Shown piece after piece: positions 45,501 through 55,853 of a stretch of 64,000 nt of DNA; positions within the stretch are counted from its first letter, which is position 1; every line of letters starts with the position of its first letter. The translations under genes and the position numbers were made by a program. Below the pieces are notes generated by a model. It saw only the letters and a program-made list of their open reading frames with translations. It was not told where the DNA came from and ran no database searches. Location: NCBI GenBank assembly GCA_022419385.1, contig JAJUBI010000006.1, positions 868,001 to 932,000 of the forward strand, written 5' to 3'. Source of the stretch: Paraconiothyrium sp. Pb-2020. Taxonomy: Eukaryota > Ascomycota > Dothideomycetes > Pleosporales > Didymosphaeriaceae.

Positions 45501-48060
45501 GTTTGTTCTTACAAATGTACCCCGCTTGTTGGGCGCATCACCATCAACATCGTCCGAACCTGTGCCCGCAATCTCGGCAGGGACGTGGCCTCAAAAACAG
45601 GACCTGAAAGGCACGAGCATCACGGCAGCCATACCTGCGTGAAACGTCTCACCGTGACGATAATGGTGGATTCTTTCAGCACTCAGCCCATGCCGTGCCC
45701 GAATAAGCAAGAGCAACTACGCACGAAAAGCAATTTTCGTAGGATGAGCGCTCAAGACCCGAACGCTGCACTAACGTCAGTCCAGTAAAGTATTCTGCAC
45801 CGATGATTCGCCTAGAGCACTGTATTCGCCGAGCGTGAGAGCTAAGACCGTCGTCCATCAATGCTCACTGCACACCAATATTCCTGTTCAACCCCTCATC
45901 GTAGGACAGCGTGGCTGAGGCCAGTATACAAATGCAGCTCTCATCGTCCCTCGCCTTGCAATACGTGTCGATCGACAGCGAAGATGTGTCCCACTCGAGA
46001 ACGTTTTCATAGTGTGTTGACTGTGCATTCGCCTTGATGTCCTGATTCACTTCGTGGGCAGCCACCCACTTGATCCCACGTGCAACCGTCCGCTGAGACC
46101 CTCCCACGCCGTACCGGGCCTGAAATCGCCTCTAGGAACAGCATCCTTCCACCCAATCCCAGAAAAACATACCACGCCAACTTGTCTCAGGCCACCGCGC
46201 GTCTACGGTCTCCGACTCACTAGACGCCCATCGCCCCTCATTCCACCCTTTTTAACTTGCGCCAGCACCCGCGCAAACATCTACGTTGCACGGTGAGGAA
46301 CAATCCCCCGGCCCCATCGCGAAGGACCGTCCCGAACGATCAGATGTGGACTCACTACTAGCGGCTTACGTGGGATGATTCCCGATCTGACGTGGTCGTG
46401 AGGCACACCTTCAGGAACACCAGCCTCGCAAGGCGAAGAACCCTGTAAATCTGCAGAAAAGTATTGCTGATATGTACGGCCGGTTCAATCGCAGGGCTGA
46501 AATGAAGTCCAGGAGTGCAGTGGTGAGCGTAAGCCAGTACTCAGCTCTATAATCTGAGGTAGTACGATGACCGGGTCAAGGAAGGTCGGGGTTGCAAACG
46601 ACGACCGAATGCGGACTATCTTGGTGGATTCTGCTCGGCTCGATTTCACCCGTTGGAGATGCACGTGGGTCCCTAATCGAAGAGTCCGACGTTGTTGCGC
46701 ACTCGCGCGAGGCATCGGTCTGCTGGACTTGACGCCCTATGTTCTCGATCCAAGACCTGTCACTGAATATCTAACTTTGCTCTTGATGGGTTTAACCCGC
46801 ATGGCTTCGAGCATGAAAGCCCCTGAAGGAGTTTAGCAACCTTGTTCGTATTAAAAACCTCGTGGTATTCGTCCATGTAACGTTAGACACAGTTGATGTG
46901 TCGATACGAACCTCGATCAGAAAAACACCAACACAAAGCAGATATACAGTGAAAGCTCTAAAGGCCCTTTCGATATCACATTAATGTCCTAAAGCTTTGC
47001 CTAACAGCTGAACGACATTTACAACTTGAGCACTTGAAATTATCAGAAGCACCAGACTGCCGTGATGCTAAACTCCTACCATAAGTCATTCCTATAAGTT
47101 CCACCCTGTGCTTGCAATACCAGTATACGCGCATAACAAGTAATCTTACGATACTCTCAGTGTACAGGCGCACTTCGTTACCCAGTCAATCAAGGTGTCC
47201 ACCCATCTACTAATGATGTACACAAGCACAACCCTTCCTCACGCTTCATCTGACTCTGCATATATCCCACTCCCACAAAGCTACAAGACCTGATTAACAA
47301 CAGCCCGTCTCCCTAGCCCCTCCACTCAAAATACACCACTGTTTATGTCCACAGCTACCGCCTCTACCTCAAAATACGCCACTGTGGGATAGACTAGCCA
47401 AGACAAAGCAATGGCCCTTCCCACGCGAGCAACCGCGCATACGTACACTAGCATAGCACACGCATTAGCCTCCGGACCCTCGCTCACAAAACACTGTACT
47501 GTACCGCTAGCGCGATGCGTTGCTGTGGCAGAAGAGACGTGGCCGTCCAACTGACCGCCTTTTGTCCGCGGCAAAGCAAGCGAGCGAGCGAGTCTGCACC
47601 AAAGCGGAATTCCCCACCGAACACCGACAATCGCAGTTCGAGACTCACGTGGAGAAAGAGCGGTGCGGGAAAAGACGGGTGGACGGGGACCAGGGCAAGG
47701 TATAGGTGTGTGAGGCGGCACGAACGAGTGGGTACGTAAAATGGGAGGGTACACAAACAGACAGAAGGCACCACGGGCACCGACAACGAAACGAGACATT
47801 GCCACGCTGGCATGCGCAAGATCTGGGATATATGCACAGTAAACTTGATATTGAGGTACATGGACTAAACTAGTGACTATAGAGATATTGCTCCTGTGGT
47901 ACTGAAAGACCTGTTGTCCGTTAGCGCGAATCTTGAGCGCAATGGCGGGAAAAGCGAGGACAAGAGAGGGTATCAGTTCTCCAAGGTGAAATGGTTTGTT
48001 TCTTCAACGATGAACTCTGTAAGAACACAGCGAAAAAGGTTGTTCATCAGGTGATGTGGG
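42510..48060. other. Kinase 5' flank and gene-poor region
   Basis: 42.5-44.5 kb is GC-rich and pyrimidine-rich, likely promoter and leader of the kinase, and includes a (CAG)7 run. A 467-codon minus-strand frame there begins with GTG and is low-complexity. A 44.58-44.80 kb plus-strand frame of about 72 residues (MVQLTMMAATSAVIECPQC...) looks protein-like but stands alone. 45-48 kb has only short frames. No gene is called. Confidence 0.45.
43804..43824 (+). repeat. (CAG)7 microsatellite
   Basis: Seven perfect CAG units followed by CAA. It lies in the GC-rich 5' flank of the kinase and on the minus strand reads as a Leu run in a frame I do not accept as coding. Confidence 0.9.
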
Positions 48061-48203
48061 TGGGAGGTGGAGGTAGGTATACGTACCATTTGAGAGGATT
48101 GATGTTCTAGCATTACATACGAAGAGAAAGTATCTGCGATCAAAAGTGGTCAGCTAGGAACTGAAAAGTCGATCGGACATTCTCGATAGGAAGATAAGGT
48201 AGC

Positions 48204-48360
48204 CTCCATCTGGATTCAGCCTGCTTCGTGTTAGCTGACGCGCATCTTCGAATATCATACGCAACTTACCTCATTAAATCAGATTTGTTTGTAAGATCAA
48301 TACGGCAGAAACCGCTCACACAGTGTGAATATCGAAGTATCATCATAAAATAGATGGAGC
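48204..48360 (-). ncRNA. snR51: Box C/D snoRNA, snR51-like
   Basis: A 157-nt candidate closed by a perfect 8-bp terminal stem (CTCCATCT at 48359-48352 with AGATGGAG at 48211-48204). Box C is ATGATGA (48346-48340) and box D is CTGA (48219-48216). The internal sequence CTGATTTAATGAG (48282-48270) is a 13-nt perfect complement of the conserved 18S rRNA stretch CTCATTAAATCAG. If box D' is the degenerate TAAG at 48268-48265, the fifth-nucleotide rule puts methylation on the A that is A100 in yeast 18S, the known snR51 target. A possible box C' is ATGATAT. The second guide, upstream of box D, was not matched to rRNA from memory. A GTAAGT at 48269-48264 and a CAG at 48223-48221 inside it are then not splice sites. 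Confidence 0.7.
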
Positions 48361-48449
48361 ACCGCGCAGAATAGCAGATTGAGCATACCTACAGCTGAGA
48401 TTAGCCAGGTATCCTTGAGGTGCATCAACCGAGTCTTGTGGTATGATGG

Positions 48450-48585
48450 CGATCAGAAGATGCGTTATCAACAAGCAACCCTACTCCCAAGCACCCACAG
48501 GTTTGTACGTCCTGTTGTAAACGAGTGCCGGTCGAAGAGCGCAATCTGTCCGCCCGTTGCATCGGAATTGTTTCATCAAGGAAGA
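48450..48585 (-). ncRNA. snR70: Box C/D snoRNA candidate, snR70-like
   Basis: Box C core is UGAUGA within TTGATGA (48579-48573). The sequence ACGGGCGG (48557-48550) is complementary to 18S CCGCCCGT in the decoding region. Counting five nucleotides from a D'-like CAGA (48548-48545) selects the C after the G in CCGCCCG, equivalent to yeast 18S C1639 (E. coli C1402), the snR70 site. A possible C' (TTGATAA) and box D (CTGA at 48456-48453) lie downstream, with a small hairpin ACAGG/CCTGT in between. Weaknesses: only eight contiguous pairs, imperfect D', and no clear terminal stem. Its position between the snR41-like and snR51-like RNAs, as in yeast, supports it. Confidence 0.5.
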
Positions 48586-48682
48586 GCGAGGGGAGGTAAT
48601 GCAGTAAGGGATGTGTACCTGTGAGACGCGTCGTTAGCATCGCGTCCAATATTTGTGTGCGATAAGTGGAAAAGAGTCGAGG

Positions 48683-48780
48683 GCACAATCAGACAAGGCT
48701 GAAACTTAAGTTTGACAAAATCGACATCGTATATTCAGGTCGAGGAATGCCTTTCCGGTGTCACAGTATCATCACTATGC
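48683..48780 (-). ncRNA. snR41: Box C/D snoRNA, snR41-like
   Basis: A complete C/D architecture in about 98 nt: terminal stem GCATA (48780-48776) with TGTGC (48687-48683), box C GTGATGA (48775-48769), D' CTGA (48738-48735), C' ATGTCGA (48727-48721) and box D CTGA (48692-48689). The guide upstream of box D, TTAAGTTTCAGCCTTG (48709-48694), is a 16-nt perfect complement of the universally conserved 18S segment CAAGGCTGAAACTTAA. The fifth nucleotide upstream of box D (C at 48697) pairs with the first G of GG in that segment, which is yeast 18S G1126, the known snR41 site. The D' guide has only seven pairs near yeast A541 and the spacing is off by three, so the second site is not claimed. It lies fully inside intron 2 of the host. 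Confidence 0.88.
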
Positions 48781-48932
48781 CGTGGGGTATGTGGGGTGGG
48801 AATTGGAAAAGCCGTACCTTTTAGAATATTCAATGGGCGCGGTTCATGCGCGTAGATCGATGATTGCGAACCTGTCAGCGCGTTAGCAACGTCTCTCTAC
48901 TAATGTTGACGACCATGAGATTGGGCAATGTG

Positions 48933-48967
48933 CATCATTGTAATTCTAGAGTATTTAAGTCCATCAC
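48933..48967 (-). ncRNA. Possible fourth C/D guide in host intron 1
   Basis: Intron 1 contains a C-like box GTGATGG (48967-48961) and then CTCTAGAATTAC (48951-48940), a 12-nt complement of 18S GTAATTCTAGAG. With the box-D-like ATGA at 48938-48935, the predicted site is the second A of GGTAATTC, equivalent to human 18S Am159 (SNORD45). No proper box D or terminal stem was found, so its ends are undefined. Confidence 0.3.
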
Positions 48968-49182
48968 GGAGCTATAGGAGTTGGATTGTTATGAAATGTA
49001 ATCTTCTGCTTCGGGACCGATGGGCAGAGAGGAACTTACTGTGCGTCGTAGCTGAACAGCCCAAACTGGTCAGTAACTTATAATCATACAGAGGTCAAAA
49101 GCGCGCGTGTGCGCTTGTTGCGTCCTCGGTGCAAACACCTGTGAGGTATGGGAAGCAAAGGTTCGTGGAGCTCGCAGAAGTT

Positions 49183-49189
49183 TTAGGGT
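49183..49189 (-). promoter_or_regulatory. Telobox upstream of snoRNA host
   Basis: TTAGGGT on the plus strand (ACCCTAA on the transcribed strand) about 140 bp upstream of the first donor. In yeast, Tbf1 binds this kind of motif at snoRNA gene promoters, and telobox-like sites are common at fungal ribosomal-protein genes. A role here is inferred from motif and position. Confidence 0.5.
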
Positions 49190-51417
49190 AAGAGCGGGGC
49201 CGGAGCCACTATGAGCCGAGGCTAGTCACGTAAGCGATCCATTGCTTTCCAGACACACCACATGTGCAGACATCGATCGAACATTAGAGATGCTAAATTG
49301 GAATGTAGCGAACTGATCAGTGCTACTACTGACTATCGAGCTGAGTGCTCCTGGAATTTATGTAAATTTTCTCTTGGTCCAGTCACTATGTAATATTCCA
49401 GGGCAGCCTTTACCACGAAATCTCTCTCTACCTTTATTTATTTCACATGTACATGCTCCGCCCTACTCCAGTTGACGAGAGAGTACCTTCACTTCTACCG
49501 ACTGGTTTGCGTCTTCGATTTGGCACCCAGACTAAGAGTGCAAACCTTCTTGGAAGCCTACTATTAGGGACGACAGATCGTGCAGCGATCCATACTAGAA
49601 TTCAACTTCGGCATCGTACCGCGTATTGGGCCATGGTGCTAAAAGAACCCATTCGTTGACTCAACTGCAACCTTTAGTGGCGTCCGATTTACCTCGCAGC
49701 TATTGCTGGCTATCTATCATACCTATGGTATGACACAACTGCTACGATTACGACTCTCTGTTTCCACAGAAGATCGATGGCCGTCCGAGACTTAACTGCG
49801 CAGAGAAATACTGCGCAAAAGAAGGTTGGGCACAAATGGTTCTGAGCATTGTCACAAAAGTGAACAAAGATAATGGTTGCAGCACCTTTGGAGCCTCACG
49901 CATGACATTTGCTATTGTTGGTCAAAACATTCGACCCCCTATGACTTATGATTCGAGTGTCTACGGATGCGCCGCCTCGGGAAATCGAGTACCAATAGCA
50001 GAGCCACATTTAGCACGAAAGCGCAGCACGTTGACGACAAATCAAGTCTGGTTGGTGGCGTCCCCTTTACCGGTCACTGGCCGAACGGACGATGCCAAAG
50101 ATGCGTGCATATGATTCAGAACGGCAGCTGCTGGCATTAGGACAGATTTATGGCATGAGGAAATACAAGTCTATTACGCTGACGATGATGCCCGATTCTC
50201 TTCAATCATAGCTGGAAATCCACTGATTGATTGGCGTTCGCACGAAGTGTTCCAGATATCGGATCCGCTGGTGGAGGACAGTAAATGCTTACCAGACACG
50301 GAGATCAGCTCCGGATTCCGGCTTTATCGAAGGAACCAGCCCGGTAAGATACGGGTGCTTGGTGCGTAGACTATGTCTTTGGGGGTCACGCGACGGTGTG
50401 CGGCAGGGACTCCGACACCAGTCAGAGTGGTCGTACACTTTGCAACTCTGCGATCCTGACTTCCTCATGACAGCATAAGCAGTGTCTCCATCAATCTAGG
50501 ATGAATACAGACTTTATTAAACGACACGCCATCTACAAAGTTCCAAATCCATCCCACGGTCTCTACTCTTGCAATAATCCAGCAACACATCTCATATGGC
50601 TTCAGGATCCGCTAGGCCGCCGCTTCCCTTGATTCCGTACACATAGCGCTCGTATTGGAATAAACCAAGCTGTTCATCATTCAGCTACTAGAGCATTTCT
50701 CACTGGCGGATTGTGTCGAACATGGAGTGTCAGGCATTGTACGCAATACGGTCAATCAATGCGTACACTGTTATCCTGTAACAAGAGTCATCGTACTTCA
50801 CCAACTATATCGACTGGAATGCTAAGAGAACCTACGCGACCGATGCTCCAAAATACCCGAAGTATTTTAGCGGTGGATATTTCCAACAATTACGCATTCA
50901 GTATATGCCGATCTTTAGATCTTGAACTACACGGATTTTTGGTCGATTTAGGATCAGTGGCATCTTTTGTTTACTCTTCAACGTTGTAGTATCGTCAAGG
51001 TCGTCATCTACATCGTCGCGGAATTTGAGCTCACTCGCAATGCTGTTGCCTCTCCTGCCTCCACACCTCATGTTACAAATGCAGTGCATTCATCATAAAC
51101 AATTGAGTTAAGACGCTCCATATTCAAGAACGATCAACAATGCCGCAGGCGTCACCTTTCCGATCGTGATCGATCTGCATGCCCATGGCCGCATTTGTAG
51201 TCTGAAGAACAGGCATAACGGTCATCGGAGAGTGGTACGACGCAGGAACCATCAGACGAGCTAACAGCCCGGTTCTCGCGGTCGCAAGACACATCAGATA
51301 GTTTTCAAGCAAACTTGATGCTATAATGATATTGAAACTAGTCGATGACTACGATGGAATAATCTTTGGGGGCCAGGCGTTTACTTCAGATGTTGGAGCT
51401 TAATTCCAATACTAGAT
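49190..51417. other. Intergenic, nothing identified
   Basis: Between the snoRNA host promoter and the SDR gene. Only open frames under 95 codons, on all frames, without domain signal. No tRNA found by eye. Confidence 0.5.
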
Positions 51418-52325
51418 TTAAAATTTCTCGCAAGCAGGCCGCATGTCTGGCTGGGGTCAGAGCACTTTCATGACAACGTGACTTGTGACTTACCTAGCTC
51501 GTGCGTCCAAAGACAGGGCTTTTGGTTGTGCAACCACAGATAGGTTTCGCCAACCGCATCTGCGCTCATTTTCTTACCTGTCTTTTGGTCTTCTCCGTCT
51601 GCATCCACAATGCCGCCGTTCGCGATGGTATGTACGACATGCATCCCCTTCTCGCTCATCTCGCGCGCAAGAGTCTGTGCAAGCTGGCGCACTGACGCTC
51701 GACCAGCTCCATACGCGGCGAATTGCGCGCTGCAGCGGAGCGCTCCGAGTGTGCCAGTGAAGATGAGTGTCTAGGACATACGTATCAATTTTGTGCTGTA
51801 GAAGAGAGGATGGTCACTTACACCTTTCTTCTCGCCACCCTCAGCCAGGCCCTTCTCCCCGTGATCTGCAAAGAATCGCTTCAGTGACTCTTGTGCAAAT
51901 GTGAATGCACCACCGACATACGTCTCCAGTGAGTCTTCGAAATCTTCGCGGGTCTCCTCTAAGAATGGTTTCTTCGAAGAGTGTTTGATGCTATAAACGG
52001 CCATATCTAGCTTTAGATCTTTGAAGCTTTGGTGATTCTGGATCTCCTGAAATGTCTTCTCGAGAGATACTTTTGAGGTATCGGTCGGAAAGGTCTCTAG
52101 GACGGCACCGGGGCTTGTCTTGCGCACTGTGCTGACGACCTCTTGGAGAGACTCTGGTCGGCGCGCAAGAAGAGCGACAGCCAGATTCCCATGGGATGGA
52201 TGAGAGAGAATCCGGGCGATGCCAGTCCCCTATAGTTTTAATCAGCCATGTGAAAGCGAGACCGATGTGCTGCTCACCGTATTTGGGCCTGCCCCGATTA
52301 GAATCGCAAGACCTGTTGGAGACAT
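51418..52325 (-). CDS. Short-chain dehydrogenase/reductase (SDR)
   Basis: NAD(P)-dependent oxidoreductase of 253 aa from four small exons: 52325-52278, 52229-51822, 51770-51494 and 51446-51418. Introns are 47-51 nt. The Rossmann glycine motif GAGPNTGTGIARIL is split by intron 1. Further landmarks are VALLARRPESL, DMAVYSIKHSSKKPFLE, then TLIFTGTLGALRCSAQFAAYGAGRASVRQLAQTLA in exon 3. The last exon completes the usual C-terminus as THELDMRPACEKF; without it the frame would run into intron and end as GKSQVTLS. The closest fungal subfamily keeps a Lys in the F-x-SGK-F version of the YxxxK motif; here it reads Y-GAG-R, an Arg in place of the catalytic Lys. Substrate unknown. Confidence 0.88.
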
Positions 52326-55300
52326 TTCTGTTTTTGTGTCGGTTTGACGTGTTCTTAATTACAGTATCGATTTTAGTTTATGTTCGCAATGTGTTCCTGT
52401 TGTCGCTGTCTACATTCGGTCACAGCGTGGTGGGTCCATTGCATCATCACTGAGGAGGCACCCTGTGGGCTATGTGCGGGGTTAAATCCGTGGGCCCTGT
52501 TGTGGGTATGCAGCTTCAAGCGATTAAATACTCGACATTGGAAGAAATAACGGCTTCTAAACCCCTACACAATACTCACACAGACAATGAGGGCTCTTTT
52601 ATTAGATACGCTTAGTTCTCGTGAATACGTCTCCCCTTGGACATTGCGCAGGAACGACGGAAAACATTTCTCGAGCGCGAGTGAGGTATTGCAAATATTG
52701 TCGCACGAAAGCTACCAATGAGGGCCAAGACCGATTGCTACAATATGGTATTAATGGGATCAAAACAGCGCGGCGACTACGTCCGCGCTGAGGGAGTGAC
52801 TCGTAACCGGAGCACGATCAAATCAAGCGGTTGGTACACACAGTACCTGCTCATTCCGAATCTGGCTATATTAAACGCTGCAAGCTAAGACGGACGCCGG
52901 ATGGGGATCTCGAAGCTCCGATATAAGTGCATGGTGACACTGCGCGCGCAATCCGGTGAAATCCGGGCTGATTGAAATTTCCAGCTCCTCATTTTATCCG
53001 CTGTGGGAAAATCTGTTGCTCCAGAGCAGCCATGCGATTGTGATGGCCCGGAGGACATAGATCACTAGGCACGCGCACATATCGATGATGCGACTGGGTC
53101 AGTCGGACCACATGCTACGTGGCAGCCTGTAGTCGGCCGGGTGGTTAGCCCATTTGTCCTGAAGGACTTGCGTCGACATAAGGTTCTGTGCATCGATGAG
53201 GGTGATCGAGCAGAACACTTGCATATATTCCCGCAGGGATCCGCCGTCATCTGAGCTATGTTATATTTAGTCCTGCAGTACTCGAAGATCATGTCGATCA
53301 CAATGAGGCTGGAGTCGGGATGGCCGTAATGGGTAAGCCATTGCTGGGTCGCAGCTATATCACATTCTTGAGGGACTGAAGGTCGGAGGCCGCCCTCACG
53401 ACGCCTTCGTATTCTAGTGTGTCCTCCGTGAACGCCATGACAGAAGATGAGGCGGACAATGTATACGCACCAACCGAATGTGTGCACTGCACAGGAGGAC
53501 CACGCACCTGCAGATGCACCTGCATGGGCGCCAGTGTCCAAGAATCGTTGGTCAGATGTGTGGTGGCATACAGAGTAGATGTTTGCTCGCGCTCTGAGGA
53601 TTGAGAGTGTGCTGTTATCGGTACAAGTCTCGTTCGGGACAGGGAAGAGAGGTGAAGAGGAACAGTTCCAGAGACCTGGTTCAAATGTTGGAAGCTCGAG
53701 CGGGGCAACTGCCGGCCCGTGCTTTACACGCTAAGATCTTGTCTGGACGTCCTTTCACCCCGCCTTTCATCGCGCCCTCGCGATTCTCTTCAGAACGGCA
53801 TCTTCTGCGAGACCAGGCCCTGTCTCTCTCTATGCCCCAATAACGAGGCTGTCGGGATAATAGGGCTGCAGGTGAGCCTGACACTTATCTATGACAGCAT
53901 GGGATGCAAAGCCTGACCGGAGGCCGCCCTTAAACTGCTACGAGAAGGGGAAAGAGGCCGAAGCAACGTCCCAGGTTCGATCGAATCATTATACTAGTCT
54001 TTGAAGGACATCAATCGGGGTGCTCCGATATTGACAAGCCGTTACTCACGACAGCCTAGCCTCTCCCCCCAGTATCTCTCTAGTAGCTAACACGCTAAGT
54101 TGGGTCCAGTGTGAAGCTCTGGCCGTGTAATCTCGGGCGCGTCCCTATGACGCGCACTGCCAATCCTCCGTGAGATGAATGGGTCACGTTCCTTACATGT
54201 AAATGGCCAGTGTCTCAGAAGCTCTTACTTGTCCAGGACATACCGATGAAGGCTCGTCAGCCGAATACGTGTTTGATCTTTGGCCTCTTGTATACAGCCC
54301 ATGCCCGGACAGCCACTTAGGACCATGGCTAACATAGCCACGTGCGAACACAGGTGACACCGTTGAAATCTGCCTTAAGTGAGCCTTGCCAGTAGACTTC
54401 TGGATATTTGGGGGCTGGGCTGTCCTTGAACGAGGCCTGAGAAACGACTCCGCCTCCTACAAGATACGTATAAGTGAATATGCCCTCAGCACTCCGCGAA
54501 AAGGTTCTGCGCGAAATCAAAATCCGACAGTACCAACGTTTCCCAGTCCTCGTCGCCGTAATTTCACGTTCGGTGATCGCCAAAAACCGGTCAAGAGATA
54601 TTGAAGGTTTTCCTCCAACCATTTGGCTTTGTCAGCAGTCAAGATACACATTGACAGAACCTCATTGCCGGCGGCGTCGAGCGAAAGATACCGGTGCCGC
54701 CTCATTCTTTCCTCCGACCTCGCTTACGAACGGTGTGTCCGATCTGGATACCTGCGAAGCTCTCAACCTTCGATTCGCAGATGCAATGTAGAGGTCGTAC
54801 CGCTCAATGTAACAATCATTCAACCGCAGGTCTGCAACTTCCCAGGTCGAACATGTGATTGCACGTTGTTGAGTTGCGGACAGTGACCGCTGTGGTAAGC
54901 AAAAACAAAATCACCGCTGCGTGCTCACGATTGTCATTACTGATAGCCAAATCTAGCGACGCACGCCAAGAATGCCATCAAATGCCAGGAACACTGCGGA
55001 TATTTTTATTCCAGCAGGGATCCCATTGGGAGGACTGTCATGTACATCCGTCCAGCCTCCAAAGATATTGGCGCCCAGTGAGTCCACGCCTCCGTGTTTC
55101 GATGTCCTCGGTGGCCCATCCTAGTCTAGACATCGAGCAGGGCCACCACTCCGACCACGAATCTAGTCAACCATGCCGAGCGAACCGGACCCGGGCCCCA
55201 GAACCATATTGTGGTGCGACCCTGTTCTTGCCTTCTCCAGATGCCTGATGGCGTTGCCCCTTCCTGTCGCACACCAATCTGGCGGCCATATTCCGACCGT

Positions 55301-55853
55301 GGCCGCTGCTGTGACCGGAAGGAATACTTTCCCATAGGCGTGTGCGCGACGTACAATTACGTGTTACGCTTACGGTCGGATCATAGTCCCGCTGCATGCA
55401 ACGATTCCAGCGGGAAGGAGGGCACGGGAACCCCCGCGATGTCATTTTTACCTTCCTATGGGGAGCGCGGGGGATAAAGTCTCCCACGTACGCTCTGATT
55501 TATGTCCAGATAACTTAGGTAGGACACCCGGATTGTGCAAGATGCGCTTCGTGGTTGAGCTACACTGGTCTTTCGAGTGAGTTGCAGTTCGTACGAACCC
55601 TCTGCCTACTCTCAATGCAGGATGAGCCATACTAAGCGGTTGCAGAATCAGATTTTCTAGTCACAAGAGTATCACTCAGCCAGGCTCTCATACTCCCACA
55701 TCACTAGCCAAGGATTCTGTCGCTCCGCCTCTGGATCCGCCGACTTACGACTTCGCTTCAGCCTCAACAGAACCTTGCCAAAATCACGGTTTGCATCCAA
55801 AGCAAAGAAGTATATCTTTGCGGACGCACAGTATCCGCAAGTCGCTAAAGAAA
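52326..55853. other. Gene-poor region before first C2H2 gene
   Basis: No supported gene. Minus-strand frames at 53.07-53.71 kb and 54.33-54.71 kb are the longest (under 160 codons) but start with TTG or lack domains. The frame of the C2H2 gene stays open upstream from 55854 back to 55626, so this end may contain an upstream exon. Confidence 0.45.

Larger units (their letters stand above)
48121..49100 (-). ncRNA. Spliced snoRNA host transcript
   Basis: The minus strand has several good splice signals but no continuous protein frame, which suggests a non-coding host gene. Exon 1 ends at 49040 before donor GTAAGT. Intron 1 is 49039-48872 (branch GCTAAC, acceptor CGCTGACAG). Exon 2 is 48871-48818, only 54 nt. 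Intron 2 is 48817-48619 (donor GTACGG, branch GCTAAC, acceptor CTCACAG) and contains the snR41-like RNA. A further acceptor lies at 48389 (GGCTAAT branch, CTGTAG) and another near 48134 (GCTGAC branch, ATCGCAG). They bracket the snR70-like and snR51-like RNAs. Exon 2 is open in only one frame and has stops in the other two. Transcript ends are unknown; the limits given are approximate. Intronic snoRNAs in non-coding hosts are established in filamentous fungi. Confidence 0.65.

Noticed and set aside
44552..45790. Short protein-like frames (for example MVQLTMMAATSAVIECPQC...)
   Set aside because: Each is under 120 codons, in changing frames, with no recognised family; a gene relic is possible but not supported.
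48204..48282. GTAAGT (48269) and CAG (48221) as a 49-nt intron
   Set aside because: Both signals lie inside the snR51-like RNA, between its box C and box D; the perfect terminal stem and guide make that the better explanation.
48721..48760. snR41-like D' guide as a second guide for yeast 18S A541
   Set aside because: Only seven pairs and the fifth-nucleotide rule points three bases away from A541.
53065..53708. Minus-strand frames of 158 and 117 codons
   Set aside because: Both begin with TTG, no good junction joins them, and no domain is recognised.
53970..53995. tRNA-like GGTTCGATC
   Set aside because: Flanking bases do not pair to a T-stem and no other arms are visible.
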